A stretch of DNA of 64,000 nt from Pseudomonas spelaei (GTDB lineage: Bacteria > Pseudomonadota > Gammaproteobacteria > Pseudomonadales > Pseudomonadaceae): NCBI RefSeq assembly GCF_009724245.1, contig NZ_WNNK01000020.1, positions 62,001 to 126,000 on the forward strand, written 5' to 3'. Shown here piece after piece: positions 44,844 to 55,945 of the stretch (the stretch's first letter is position 1; every line of letters begins with the position of its first letter). The position numbers and the translations under genes were made by a program. Under the pieces are notes generated by a model. The model worked only from the letters and a program-made list of their open reading frames with translations, was not told the origin of the DNA and did no database searches.

Positions 44844-45776
44844 ATGACGACTCAACTCGCGGCCGCCGTACCTGCTCTGCGCGCCGAAGGCGTGATCGGC
44901 TTGATCGCACCCGCCGGCCCCGCCGCGTTGGATGTGGAAAAGGCCGGGCAATGGATGCGTGCCCGTGGCCATGAGCTGCGGATCTTCTCTGGTGTGTATG
45001 AACGCGACGGCTATCTGGCCGGCAGCGATGAAGTGCGCCTGCGCGACCTGCACGCTGCCTTCGCTGATCCAGAAATTGATGCCATCTTCTGCCTGCGCGG
45101 CGGCTACGGGACACCACGCTTGCTTGACCGCCTGGATTTCGACCTGCTGCGGGCCAACCCCAAGCCATTTGTAGGTTACAGCGATATCACCGCGTTGCAC
45201 CTGGCGATCAGCCGGTACGCCGGGTTCGTGACCTTTCATGGGCCGATGCTCAACGCCGACTTGCTGGGTGAAAAGCAGCAGCCTACGGAGTCGTCGCTGT
45301 TCAGCATGCTGCGGGGCCAGATGAAGGCTGGTAGCCAGTTGGTCCACCCCGTGGCCTATCCGTTGACCACGATCGAGCCAGGTATTGCCTGTGGGCGCCT
45401 GCTGGGGGGTAACCTGTCGATGATCGCTGCGGTCATGGGCACGGCTTACGAGATTGATGCCGAGGGCATTATTCTGTTTATCGAAGACGTTAACGAGCCG
45501 CTGTATCGCATTGATCGCTTGTTCACCCATTTGCGCCTGGCAGGCAAGCTGGCCCAACTGGCCGGTGTGCTGGTGGGGGATGTGGCGGGTGTGGATAACG
45601 TGGCGCTGGAGCGTTTGCTCAAGCAGACGTTTGAGCCGTTGTGCATTCCGGTGCTGTCCGGATGGCGCAGTGGGCACTGCGACCCGAACCTGACCTTGCC
45701 GATGGGTGCGCGAGTAAGGCTGGATGCGGGGGAGAAGAGGTTAGTGCTGGAGCAGGATGTGGTATTCAAACCCTGA
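44844..45776 (+). CDS. ldcA: LD-carboxypeptidase (S66)
   Basis: LdcA cuts the D-Ala from murein tetrapeptides during recycling, in the cytoplasm. The 310-residue protein starts at the ATG placed 8 bases after AGGAG. The nucleophile is Ser 113 in FVGYSDITALHLAI, with the preceding IFCLRGGYGTPRLL and a later FIEDVNEPLYRIDRL segment holding the Glu. With mpl it supplies two recycling steps in this window. Confidence 0.94.
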   Translation: MTTQLAAAVPALRAEGVIGLIAPAGPAALDVEKAGQWMRARGHELRIFSGVYERDGYLAGSDEVRLRDLHAAFADPEIDAIFCLRGGYGTPRLLDRLDFDLLRANPKPFVGYSDITALHLAISRYAGFVTFHGPMLNADLLGEKQQPTESSLFSMLRGQMKAGSQLVHPVAYPLTTIEPGIACGRLLGGNLSMIAAVMGTAYEIDAEGIILFIEDVNEPLYRIDRLFTHLRLAGKLAQLAGVLVGDVAGVDNVALERLLKQTFEPLCIPVLSGWRSGHCDPNLTLPMGARVRLDAGEKRLVLEQDVVFKP

Positions 45777-45800
45777 CAAAGTTATTGCCTTGGAGGGCCC

Positions 45801-45885
45801 TTCGCGGGCAAGCCCGGCTCCCACATTGATCGCGTACATCTTGAGCGACACGGTCAAATGTGGGAGTCGGGCTTGCCCGCGATAG
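45801..45885. repeat. REPIN
   Basis: Inverted REP ends (GCGGGCAAGCCCGGCTCCCACA and TGTGGGAGTCGGGCTTGCCCGCGA) lie between the convergent ldcA and lytic transglycosylase genes. Confidence 0.88.
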
Positions 45886-45906
45886 CGATAGCCGCCATGC
45901 GGCAAT

Positions 45907-47232
45907 CTATTTGTTGCGCAAGCTCTCCAGCAACTTCACCGTCGGATACCCATCCGCCGGCCAGCCCAGCGCTTGCTGCGCTGCTCGAATCGCCTTGCGC
46001 GTGTTGGCGCCAATGATCCCGTCCGGGTTCCCGGCATCGTAACCATGCGCACTGAGCACCGTCTGCAACTCCATACGCTGGGAGCGGGTCAACGGCAGCT
46101 CGTCTTTCGGCCAAGCCCCACGAATCAGCCCACCACCGCCGAACCGCTCCGACAGCAAGCCGACCGCCAGTGCGTAGGACGACGAGTTGTTGTACTTGAG
46201 GATCGCCCGGAAGTTATCCAGTACCAGGAACGCCGGGCCGCGATAGCCGGCAGGCAGTAGCAGGGCAGCAGAGAGCTGGTCCACGTTGGGCGGTACGCTG
46301 GCGCCGGCTGGCACCTGGATCCCCAGTTTCAGCCATTCACCCACTGTCTTGCGCACCGCGCCGTCGGCCAGGGCGTAATCAAAGTTCAACGGTAGTTGCT
46401 GTACCTCAAAGCCCCATGGCTGGCCTTTCTGCCAGCCGGAGCTTTGCAGGTAGTGTGCGGTGGAGGCGAGGGCGTCGGCAGGGCTGTTCCAGATGTCGCG
46501 GCGGCCATCGCCGTCGAAGTCCACGGCGTGGGTGTTGTAGGTGGTGGGGATAAACTGGGTTTGCCCCATGGCCCCGGCCCAGGAGCCGCGCATCTGGTCG
46601 GCCTGGATATCGCCGTGCTGGATGATTTGCAGCGCCGCCAGCAGTTGCGCCAGGGCAAATGCCGGGCGGCGGCCTTCATAGGCCAGGGTGGCCAGTGAGC
46701 GGATCACCAGGTTATTGCCTTGGAACTGGCCGAAGTTACTCTCCATGCCCCACACCGATACCAGCGCCTGGCGGTCGACGCCATAACGTTGCTCGATGCT
46801 TTGCAGTGTGTCGGCGTACTTGATCAGCAGCGACTGGCCATTACGCACCCGCAATGGCGACAGAGCACCATCGAGGTATTCCCACACAGGGCGAGAAAAC
46901 TCTGGCTGGCTGCGATCGGCGCGGATAACCGACATGTCGGGGGTGACGTTGGCAAAGGCGGTGTCAAACACCTGGGGTGTGATACCGGCCTTCAAGGCTT
47001 CAATGCGAAAGCCTGCTTGCCATTCGGCGAAGGTCTGGGTGGGCTGGATGTCGAGATTGTCCACCGCCAACGGCGCAACGACGGCAGGGGCGGCCACCGG
47101 TGCGGTTTGCACGGTAGGCAAGGGTTGGGCGTCTGCGGCGGTAGGTTTTTCCGCACAGGCGACTAACAGAATGAGGCTGGAGGCAGCGATCAGTTGGCGG
47201 AGGTGCCAACGACGGGAAAGACTAGAGGGCAT
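45907..47232 (-). CDS. MltB-type lytic transglycosylase with peptidoglycan-binding domain
   Basis: The start at MPSSLSRRWHLRQL (441 residues) precedes a lipobox (LILLVAC, Cys 26). The MltB/SLT-type domain has its catalytic Glu in VWGMESNFGQFQG and GAMGQTQFIPTTYNTHAVDFDGDG. A C-terminal PG_binding_1 domain (about 375-440; ELQTVLSAHGYDAGNPDGIIGANTRKAI) follows. It resembles SltB2/SltB3-type enzymes and is a second MltB-like protein beside 39262-40278. Confidence 0.93.
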   Translation of the reverse strand: MPSSLSRRWHLRQLIAASSLILLVACAEKPTAADAQPLPTVQTAPVAAPAVVAPLAVDNLDIQPTQTFAEWQAGFRIEALKAGITPQVFDTAFANVTPDMSVIRADRSQPEFSRPVWEYLDGALSPLRVRNGQSLLIKYADTLQSIEQRYGVDRQALVSVWGMESNFGQFQGNNLVIRSLATLAYEGRRPAFALAQLLAALQIIQHGDIQADQMRGSWAGAMGQTQFIPTTYNTHAVDFDGDGRRDIWNSPADALASTAHYLQSSGWQKGQPWGFEVQQLPLNFDYALADGAVRKTVGEWLKLGIQVPAGASVPPNVDQLSAALLLPAGYRGPAFLVLDNFRAILKYNNSSSYALAVGLLSERFGGGGLIRGAWPKDELPLTRSQRMELQTVLSAHGYDAGNPDGIIGANTRKAIRAAQQALGWPADGYPTVKLLESLRNK

Positions 47233-47293
47233 GCACAGGTCCAGGGAATACGAATCAGGTACAGACCTTATCATGCCAGAGGGGCGCTTGCCT

Positions 47294-47458
47294 TCAGGCA
47301 GCCAGAAAGTAAGAAGCCTCCCAGCTATTAGACTGGAAGGCTTCGCGGCGGTAGCTGCCTTTGCCCTTGGCTGCACGTTCCTGGCGACTGCGGAACAGGG
47401 GTTGGGCGATGATGGACTTGGCCTTGTTGGGGCCATGCTTGGATGGCTTTTTGCTCAT
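47294..47458 (-). CDS. arfA: Alternative ribosome-rescue factor A
   Basis: This short gene of 54 codons starts MSKKPSKHGPNKAKSIIAQP and continues LFRSRQERAAKGKGSYRR. The DPLFRxR-like PLFRSRQERAAKGKGSYRR core is the ArfA signature. ArfA recruits RF2 to ribosomes stalled on mRNAs without a stop codon and backs up trans-translation. GAGAG lies upstream of the ATG. A 12-bp hairpin (47313-47344) lies inside codons 39-49, after the core, as in E. coli arfA. Confidence 0.88.
   Translation of the reverse strand: MSKKPSKHGPNKAKSIIAQPLFRSRQERAAKGKGSYRREAFQSNSWEASYFLAA
47313..47344 (-). promoter_or_regulatory. Hairpin inside arfA
   Basis: On the mRNA strand GAAGCCTTCCAG pairs with CTGGGAGGCTTC (12 bp, one G-U) around an 8-base loop. 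T-rich TTACTTTCT follows. In E. coli such a hairpin ends or is cut within arfA, so the mRNA lacks a stop codon and the product is destroyed by tmRNA when tmRNA works. Confidence 0.72.
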
Positions 47459-47526
47459 GATGAGTGCTCTCTGGGTGGGTAATTGCGGGACGAATCATCT
47501 GCCGAAGTTCGGATTCTGTCCAGCCC

Positions 47527-47565
47527 CTGTAGCCGCTGCCGAGGCACGAGGCTGCGTCTACAGGG
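47527..47565. repeat. Short imperfect inverted repeat
   Basis: CTGTAGCCGCTGCCGAGGCA is followed by CGAGGCTGCGTCTACAG, an imperfect hairpin sharing the GTAGCCGCTGCC core seen at 23407. It lies just downstream of holA and before arfA. Confidence 0.55.
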
Positions 47566-48603
47566 TTATTCGGCCGGTAAGGCCAGGCGTTGGCCGGACA
47601 TAAGCAGTGACAAACGGCTCAAGCTCATCCACGGTGATCCCGCCGCTTGTCCCTTGATCTGCGCATCAATGCGCTGGGCCTCGAGCAACAGTTGCGCCCA
47701 GCGTTGCGCCGAATGCCGTTGCAGGGCTTTGCTGATCAGCGGTTTACGTTTGTCCCACACCGGCGGCCGAGCCTGGCTGAAGGCCTTGTCCAGCGGTATG
47801 CCCTGGCTGTATTGCAGGGCGATATTGGCCAGTAACCGCAGCTCCCGGGCCAGGGCCCAGAGAATCACCGGTGGTTCGACGCCTTCACCGCGCAGGCCTT
47901 CGAGCATGCGCAGGGCGTGAGCGGCCTCACCATTGAGGATCGCATCCACCAGGCCGAACACATCAAAGCGCGCGCTGTCGGCCACGGCCCCTTGCACGGT
48001 TTCGACGGTGATTTGCCCACCTTCGGCCATCAACTTGAGCTTCTCGATTTCCTGCGCGGCTGCCAGCAGGTTGCCTTCGACGCGTGCGGCAATCAGCTCC
48101 ACTGCATCCTGGCTGGCGGACAGCCCGGACTGCGACAAACGCTGGCGAATCCACTGGGGCAGTTGATTGCCATCCACCGGCCAGATCTGGATGAACTGGG
48201 TCTGCGGTCCCTCAACCAGCGCCTTGCCCCACTTGGTTTTCTGCGCGCTGCCATCGAGCTTGGGCAAGCTGATCAGCAGTAGCGTGTCTTCGGCAGGACG
48301 CGCGCAGTACTCCATCAACGCTGCTGCGCCTTTATCCCCAGGCTTGCCCGAGGGCAGGCGCAGTTCCAGCAGGCGCTTTTCAGCAAACAGTGACATGCTC
48401 GCGCCGGCTTGCAGCAACGTACCCCAGTCGAAACTGGCGTCGGCGCTGAATACCTGGCGCTCATCAAAACCCTGTTGACGCGCGGCAGCACGAATAGCGT
48501 CGGCGGCTTCCTGGCACAGCAACGGGTCATCACCGCTGACGATATAGATGGGCGCGAGGCTGCCTTGCAGGTGCTTGGCGAGTTGGGCAGGGGCGAGTTT
48601 CAT
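47566..48603 (-). CDS. holA: DNA polymerase III delta subunit
   Basis: HolA opens the beta sliding clamp in the clamp loader. The 345-residue length and LAKHLQGSLAPIYIVSGDDPLLCQEAADAIR start are typical, as are the LLLISLPKLDGSAQKTKWGKAL region and the helical C-terminal collar domain. It follows lptE on the same strand after 39 bp. Confidence 0.96.
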   Translation of the reverse strand: MKLAPAQLAKHLQGSLAPIYIVSGDDPLLCQEAADAIRAAARQQGFDERQVFSADASFDWGTLLQAGASMSLFAEKRLLELRLPSGKPGDKGAAALMEYCARPAEDTLLLISLPKLDGSAQKTKWGKALVEGPQTQFIQIWPVDGNQLPQWIRQRLSQSGLSASQDAVELIAARVEGNLLAAAQEIEKLKLMAEGGQITVETVQGAVADSARFDVFGLVDAILNGEAAHALRMLEGLRGEGVEPPVILWALARELRLLANIALQYSQGIPLDKAFSQARPPVWDKRKPLISKALQRHSAQRWAQLLLEAQRIDAQIKGQAAGSPWMSLSRLSLLMSGQRLALPAE

Positions 48604-48613
48604 AGTCGGGGCG

Positions 48614-48638
48614 AACGGGGCGCATGACGCGCCCCGTT
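48614..48638 (-). terminator. Hairpin between lptE and holA
   Basis: A perfect 10-bp stem (AACGGGGCGC with GCGCCCCGTT, loop of 5) fills most of the 39-bp gap. No T run follows, so it is more likely an attenuator or a stabilising hairpin than a full terminator. Confidence 0.4.
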
Positions 48639-48642
48639 TAGC

Positions 48643-49248
48643 TTACTCGGCAGGGATTTCTACAGGGGACTGCTTCGGCGTGTTGTTTTCATACTCTTGC
48701 GCAGCTTTCAGCGCATCGGCATCTGCCTTGGCCTTGGCGTCTGCAGTTTGCTGCAGGGCGTCCAATTGGGTCGGGCTAAATTGTTGCAGGCGCAGCACCA
48801 TACGCTGGACCAGGTCACGACGCATTTCTTTGCGTACCTGGATGCTTTCCGAGTCCGAACCCACCAGGTTGTTGCCGTCGTGGCTCACGACTTTCTGTAC
48901 TTCCAGTTTGCCACCGGTCAGCGGCAGGTTGTCGTGACCCTGGATCTCGTAGATGAGCGCGGTGTTCAGTTCGATGTCCGAGGCACGACCGGCGCTGGCG
49001 TAGCTGAGGTTACGCTGGGTTTCCTGTTCGTTGATCAGGACCAGTTTGTAAGGCGCTCCGGTGTAGACTTTCACGCCACTGCCTTCCAGCGTAGTGCGCA
49101 GTTGCGTCACGGTCTCGCCGTAGGCGTTGCGGGCGCTGACGTCCAATTCCTTGATTGTCAGTTCGGTGGTGCCGGTGCCGCGCAGCTGGAAGCCGCAAGC
49201 GCTCAACAGCACGGCGAGGCCCATAACCAGCAGATTGCGTTTGATCAT
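48643..49248 (-). CDS. lptE: LPS assembly lipoprotein LptE
   Basis: LptE plugs the LptD barrel that inserts LPS into the outer membrane. The 201-residue protein has a lipobox (LLSAC, Cys 18) and the typical CGFQLRGTG start of the mature part. The NLVGSDSESIQVRKEMRRDLVQRM helix is also in family style. Codons 165-185 are rich in Ala, Lys and Asp. It lies between leuS and holA as in other gamma-proteobacteria. Confidence 0.95.
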   Translation of the reverse strand: MIKRNLLVMGLAVLLSACGFQLRGTGTTELTIKELDVSARNAYGETVTQLRTTLEGSGVKVYTGAPYKLVLINEQETQRNLSYASAGRASDIELNTALIYEIQGHDNLPLTGGKLEVQKVVSHDGNNLVGSDSESIQVRKEMRRDLVQRMVLRLQQFSPTQLDALQQTADAKAKADADALKAAQEYENNTPKQSPVEIPAE

Positions 49249-49337
49249 TTTGATGCTCCCCTTGAAACCATGTGGGCCTTATCGAGGCCCTGGAGGTTTT
49301 GTTCGGCGCCAGTTTTTTGTCCTGGCGCCCGATCCGA

Positions 49338-52052
<2,715 letters not shown>

Positions 52053-52205
52053 TTACAGGAAGCGCCGTAGCATACATGACCCCACTCTATCGAGGGAAAC
52101 CCTGATTGCGCGCCCAAGGCCGTTGGTCGCGGCGCCAGGCGGGTACCGCCTGCGCAGCTACGCTGTTTATTGGGGAGTGAGACTTATCTTCAATGAGGTG
52201 AGGGG

Positions 52206-52523
52206 ATGGTTTATTCGCAGCGAACTTTAACGAAACCGCAGTTGTACGAAGGACTCATCGACCGTTTGGGTCGGGCACTGGATGCGGCAAAAACGGCAGG
52301 TCGATTGCGTGATGAACTGCCTGTGGAGTTGGAACTGCGTGGCTTGAGTCAGGCAGAGCTTGAAGTGATCAGGGTTTATCTGGAGTTGAGCGAGCGCAAT
52401 GGGACTCATAGGGTGGCTTCCCCGCCCGCCCCGGAATCTTCGCGCTCGGCCAAGGTGGTGTGGCTTAAAGACTTGTCGACCGGCCGAAACCCGGAAAAAC
52501 TTCGGTCCGTGCGGTGCAAGTAA
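52206..52523 (+). CDS. Conserved hypothetical protein near leuS
   Basis: The 105-residue soluble protein is preceded by GAGGTGAGGGG just before its ATG. It is rich in Leu, Glu and Arg with a helical first part (LIDRLGRALDAAKTAGRL, then LSQAELEVIRVYLELSE) and a basic C-terminal tail. I do not recognise a family. A gene of unknown function occupies this place in PAO1 as I recall. A weak hairpin (52560-52575) follows. Confidence 0.65.
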   Translation: MVYSQRTLTKPQLYEGLIDRLGRALDAAKTAGRLRDELPVELELRGLSQAELEVIRVYLELSERNGTHRVASPPAPESSRSAKVVWLKDLSTGRNPEKLRSVRCK

Positions 52524-52620
52524 GGCATGGCGTTATCGATTGCCTTCTCGGTGGTACCCAGCAGCTGAGGCTGCTTCGTTCTTGTAAAGATTGTCGCTGA
52601 ACACGGTTACACCTTAGGCT

Positions 52621-52644
52621 TCGGGCATCTTTGGAGATGCCCGA
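52621..52644 (+). promoter_or_regulatory. Hairpin covering the ydcF ribosome-binding site
   Basis: TCGGGCATCT pairs with AGATGCCCGA (10 bp) around TTGG. The GGAG that should serve as ribosome-binding site (52633-52636) is split between loop and stem, and the last base of the stem is the A of the ATG. This would hold translation low until opened. Confidence 0.45.
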
Positions 52645-53405
52645 TGCCTTTTCGTTATTTCATAAAACAATTGTTGCTGCCGCCCGGCATTCTTTTGCTG
52701 TTGTTGGCGCTTGCCTGGTGGTTTCGTCGCAGCCGTCCACGTCTGGCTGGGGCATGCTTTGCCTTGGGGCTGGGTGGAATGTGGCTGATGAGCTTGCCGG
52801 TGGTCGTGCAATGGGGTGCCAAGGCCTTGGAGACCGAACCGCCGTTGGCCCGCGAGGAATGGGCAACCCTGGCGCAGCGGGCCGATGCCATCGTGGTGTT
52901 GGGTTCAGGGCGTGAGCGGGGTGATCCGGCTTGGGGTACAGATCAGCCTACAGGCATTGGTCTTGAACGTCAGCGCTATGCGGCGCGGTTGGCCAAGGCT
53001 TCGGGGTTGCCGGTACTGACCAGCGGTGGGCTGCATTATGGGACGCCGCCCAGTGAGGCGCAGTTGATGGCGGTGTCGATGCAGGATGACTTTGGCGTCA
53101 CCGTACGCTGGAAGGAGGAGCGCAGCCGCACGACCTGGGAGAACGCTCAGATGAGTGCCGAGATTCTGTTACCCCAGGGGATCAAGCGGGTAGTAGTAGT
53201 CACCCAGGCCTGGCACATGCCGCGCTCGCGCTGGAGCTTTGAAAAGGCCGGGTTCACCGTGGTGCCTGCCCCCGTCGGTTTCCTGGGCGAGGACAATGCC
53301 CGGCCACTGGGTGGCTGGATGCCGGAGTTCAAGTCGGTATGGCAGAGCGGGCAGTTGTTGAATGAGGCGGTGGGGCAGGTGGGGTATCGGGTGTTTTACC
53401 GGTAA
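52644..53405 (+). CDS. ydcF: YdcF/ElyC-family membrane-associated protein
   Basis: The 253-residue protein has two N-terminal membrane segments (about 8-26 and 34-55), then a DUF218 domain: DAIVVLGSGRERG near 86-98, LPVLTSGGLHYGTPPSEAQLM, and VVVTQAWHMPRSRWSFEKAGF. ElyC of E. coli supports envelope integrity through the undecaprenyl carrier; SanA and YdcF are relatives. Its start lies at the end of a hairpin that may mask the ribosome-binding site. Confidence 0.85.
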   Translation: MPFRYFIKQLLLPPGILLLLLALAWWFRRSRPRLAGACFALGLGGMWLMSLPVVVQWGAKALETEPPLAREEWATLAQRADAIVVLGSGRERGDPAWGTDQPTGIGLERQRYAARLAKASGLPVLTSGGLHYGTPPSEAQLMAVSMQDDFGVTVRWKEERSRTTWENAQMSAEILLPQGIKRVVVVTQAWHMPRSRWSFEKAGFTVVPAPVGFLGEDNARPLGGWMPEFKSVWQSGQLLNEAVGQVGYRVFYR

Positions 53406-53409
53406 TTAA

Positions 53410-53499
53410 TGTGGGAGCCGGGCTTGCCCGCGATAGCATCACCTCGGTGTAACTGACAGACCGAGGTGCCTGCATCGCGGGCAAGCCCGCTCCCACATT
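53410..53499. repeat. REPIN
   Basis: TGTGGGAGCCGGGCTTGCCCGCGAT and GCATCGCGGGCAAGCCCGCTCCCACA face each other; the spacer contains CACCTCGGTG and ACCGAGGTGC. It lies between convergent ydcF and lnt. Confidence 0.92.
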
Positions 53500-53515
53500 G
53501 TCCAGGGTGAATTCT

Positions 53516-55039
53516 TCAGACCGTCTTCGACATCCGCCCGGCCAGCAATGCCCAGCCAAACAGTCCCAGGCACACAATGATCAAAGGCCACGACCGCCAT
53601 TGCAGATACGGCGTCAGGTTGTGCATCGGCACCACTTCGCCATAGAGGACGCCACGTTCAAACTGCGGAATCTGCTCGGTGATCTGGCCAAACGGGTTGA
53701 TCAGGCCGGTGACGCCATTGTTAGTGGCACGAATCATCCAGCGGCCGGCTTCCAGGGCGCGCATCTGGGCCATTTGCAGGTGCTGCAAGGGGCCGATAGA
53801 GGTGCCGAACCAGGTGTCGTTGCTGATGGTCAGCAGCAGGTCGCTCTGGGCCGACAGGCCGGCGGCGAACTCCGGGTAGACCACTTCATAGCAAATGAAC
53901 GGCGCGATCTGATAGCCCTTGGCTTGCAGCATGGCCTGGTCGGCAGGGCCGCGGGCGAAGTCCGACATGGGCAGGTCGAAGAAGGCAATCAGCCCTCGCA
54001 ACAGGTCTTGTAGCGGAACGTATTCGCCAAACGGCACCAGCTTCTGCTTCAGGTAGGTGCCGTCGCCCTCACCGACCACGGTGATGCCGTTGAAGTAGCG
54101 CTTCTGATGATGCACTTCCTGGCGGATCGGTACGCCGGTGATCAATGCGGTATTTCGTTCGGCGGCGAACTTGCCCATCATCGCGAGGTAACCCTCGGCG
54201 GACTCCTTGAGCACCGGTATTGCAGTTTCTGGCCAGATCAGCAGGTCGGTCCGATTGGCGCTGAAGCTCATGTCGCGGTACAGCGCCAACTGTGCGTTGA
54301 GCTGATCGGGGTCCCATTTCATGCTTTGTGCCACATTGCCTTGAAGCGCGGCCACCGTCAGTGGCGGGCCGGAGGGTGTGGTCCAGGCGTGATGCTTGAG
54401 TGCCAGGCCGATTGCCCATGGCGCCACCAACAGTACCAGGCCGGCGCCGACAAATACGTTACGTTTGGCCACCAGCAAGCGTGGCAGGTTGCAGATCAGT
54501 GCGGCCGTCAGAGCCAGCGCAAAGGAAATCAGCCACATCCCGCCCAATGGCGCGAGGCCGGCGAGGGGGGCGTCGAGCTGGCTGTAACCGGAGTACAACC
54601 AAGGGAAGCCGGTGAGGAACCAGCCACGAAACGCTTCCTGGCCGACCCACAATGCGGCAAACGCCAAGGCGTCCGCCAGGGGCGCTTCGTTACGGCGCAA
54701 CCAGCGGGCCCATAGCCACGCCGGCAGGGCAAAGAACCAGGCAATCGCCGCTGTAAACGCCAGCATCAGCAGCCCGGCCAGCAGCACCGAGGCGCCGCCA
54801 AAATGGTGAATGCTGTAGTAGATCCAACTGGTGCCGGCGCCAAACAGGCCGAAGCCGAAACACCAGCCACGGCCCAAGGCCTGGCGGGGTGTCAGCTCAC
54901 GCAATCCGGCATAGAAAAACCCGACCGCCACCAACGCCAGCGGCCAGATATCGAACGGCGCCAGCGCCAGGGTGGTGATGGCGCCGGCCACCACGGCCAG
55001 CAAGTTACCGGGCCAGCCGGGTGCGGTGAGACGGCGCAT
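53516..55039 (-). CDS. lnt: Apolipoprotein N-acyltransferase
   Basis: Lnt adds the third acyl chain to lipoproteins in the inner membrane. The 507-residue protein has about six membrane segments, then a periplasmic nitrilase domain with the catalytic triad Glu 271 (WPETAIPV), Lys 331 (YLKQKLVPFGEYVP) and Cys 383 (FICYEVVYPE). It ends the miaB-ybeZ-ybeY-corC-lnt gene run, as in many gamma-proteobacteria. Confidence 0.97.
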   Translation of the reverse strand: MRRLTAPGWPGNLLAVVAGAITTLALAPFDIWPLALVAVGFFYAGLRELTPRQALGRGWCFGFGLFGAGTSWIYYSIHHFGGASVLLAGLLMLAFTAAIAWFFALPAWLWARWLRRNEAPLADALAFAALWVGQEAFRGWFLTGFPWLYSGYSQLDAPLAGLAPLGGMWLISFALALTAALICNLPRLLVAKRNVFVGAGLVLLVAPWAIGLALKHHAWTTPSGPPLTVAALQGNVAQSMKWDPDQLNAQLALYRDMSFSANRTDLLIWPETAIPVLKESAEGYLAMMGKFAAERNTALITGVPIRQEVHHQKRYFNGITVVGEGDGTYLKQKLVPFGEYVPLQDLLRGLIAFFDLPMSDFARGPADQAMLQAKGYQIAPFICYEVVYPEFAAGLSAQSDLLLTISNDTWFGTSIGPLQHLQMAQMRALEAGRWMIRATNNGVTGLINPFGQITEQIPQFERGVLYGEVVPMHNLTPYLQWRSWPLIIVCLGLFGWALLAGRMSKTV

Positions 55040-55047
55040 GTCAGTCC

Positions 55048-55887
55048 TTAGCGGGCAATAGGTGTCAGGCGAATCAGATGGATCCGGCGGCTGTCGGCAT
55101 TCAGGATGCGAAAGCGATAGGCACCGATTTCCGTGGTTTCGTTGCGCTTGGGCAGATGCCCGAACGCGCTCATCACCAGGCCGCCAACGGTGTCGAACTC
55201 ATCGTCGGAGAACTCGCTGTCGAAGAACTCGTTGAAGTTCTCGATCGGCGTCAGGGCCTTGACCAGGAAGTCACCGCTGGGCAGCGGCTTGATGTAGCTG
55301 TCTTCTTCAACGTCGTGTTCGTCTTCGATGTCGCCGACGATCTGTTCCAGCACGTCTTCAATGGTTACCAGACCTGCCACGCCGCCGTATTCGTCAATGA
55401 CGATGGCCATGTGATTGTGGTTGGCGCGAAACTCGCGCAGCAGCACATTCAGGCGCTTGGATTCGGGAACGAAGGTGGCAGGACGCAGCAGGTCCTTGAT
55501 GTTGAAACTGTCGCCATTCTCCTTGAGGATCAGTGGCAGCAGGTCCTTGGCCAGCAGGACGCCCATGACGTCGTCATGGCTTTCGCCAATCACCGGGTAG
55601 CGCGAGTGCGCCGAGTCGATGACGGCCGGGAGGAACTCCCGAGGGGTCTGGGTCGCCTTGATGCTGATCATCTGCGAGCGCGGGACCATGATGTCCCGTA
55701 CTTGCAGGTCAGCCACCTGGATGGCGCCTTCGACGATGGCCAGCGCTTCGCTGTCCAGCAACTTGTTCTGATGGGCCTCGCGCAGCAGCTCCAGCAGCTC
55801 CTGGCGGTTTTTCGGCTCGTGGGCAAAGGCCTGGGTGAGTTTCCCCAGCCATGACTTTTGCCCGTTGCTCGATCGGTCTTCGCTCAT
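55048..55887 (-). CDS. corC: CorC/HlyC-family CBS-domain protein (YbeX)
   Basis: The 279-residue protein has two CBS domains (about 70-190; VRDIMVPRSQMISIKATQTPREFLP, then YPVIGESHDDVMGVL) and a C-terminal transporter-associated domain (about 205-275). It is the short, membrane-free YbeX form linked to Mg/Co efflux and ribosome maturation. It lies 8 bp before lnt and 58 bp after ybeY. Confidence 0.94.
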   Translation of the reverse strand: MSEDRSSNGQKSWLGKLTQAFAHEPKNRQELLELLREAHQNKLLDSEALAIVEGAIQVADLQVRDIMVPRSQMISIKATQTPREFLPAVIDSAHSRYPVIGESHDDVMGVLLAKDLLPLILKENGDSFNIKDLLRPATFVPESKRLNVLLREFRANHNHMAIVIDEYGGVAGLVTIEDVLEQIVGDIEDEHDVEEDSYIKPLPSGDFLVKALTPIENFNEFFDSEFSDDEFDTVGGLVMSAFGHLPKRNETTEIGAYRFRILNADSRRIHLIRLTPIAR

Positions 55888-55945
55888 AGCGATTACTCTA
55901 AATCCTTATGTGTTTCAGTTAAGTGTTGTTTCAGGTGTGTGTCGA

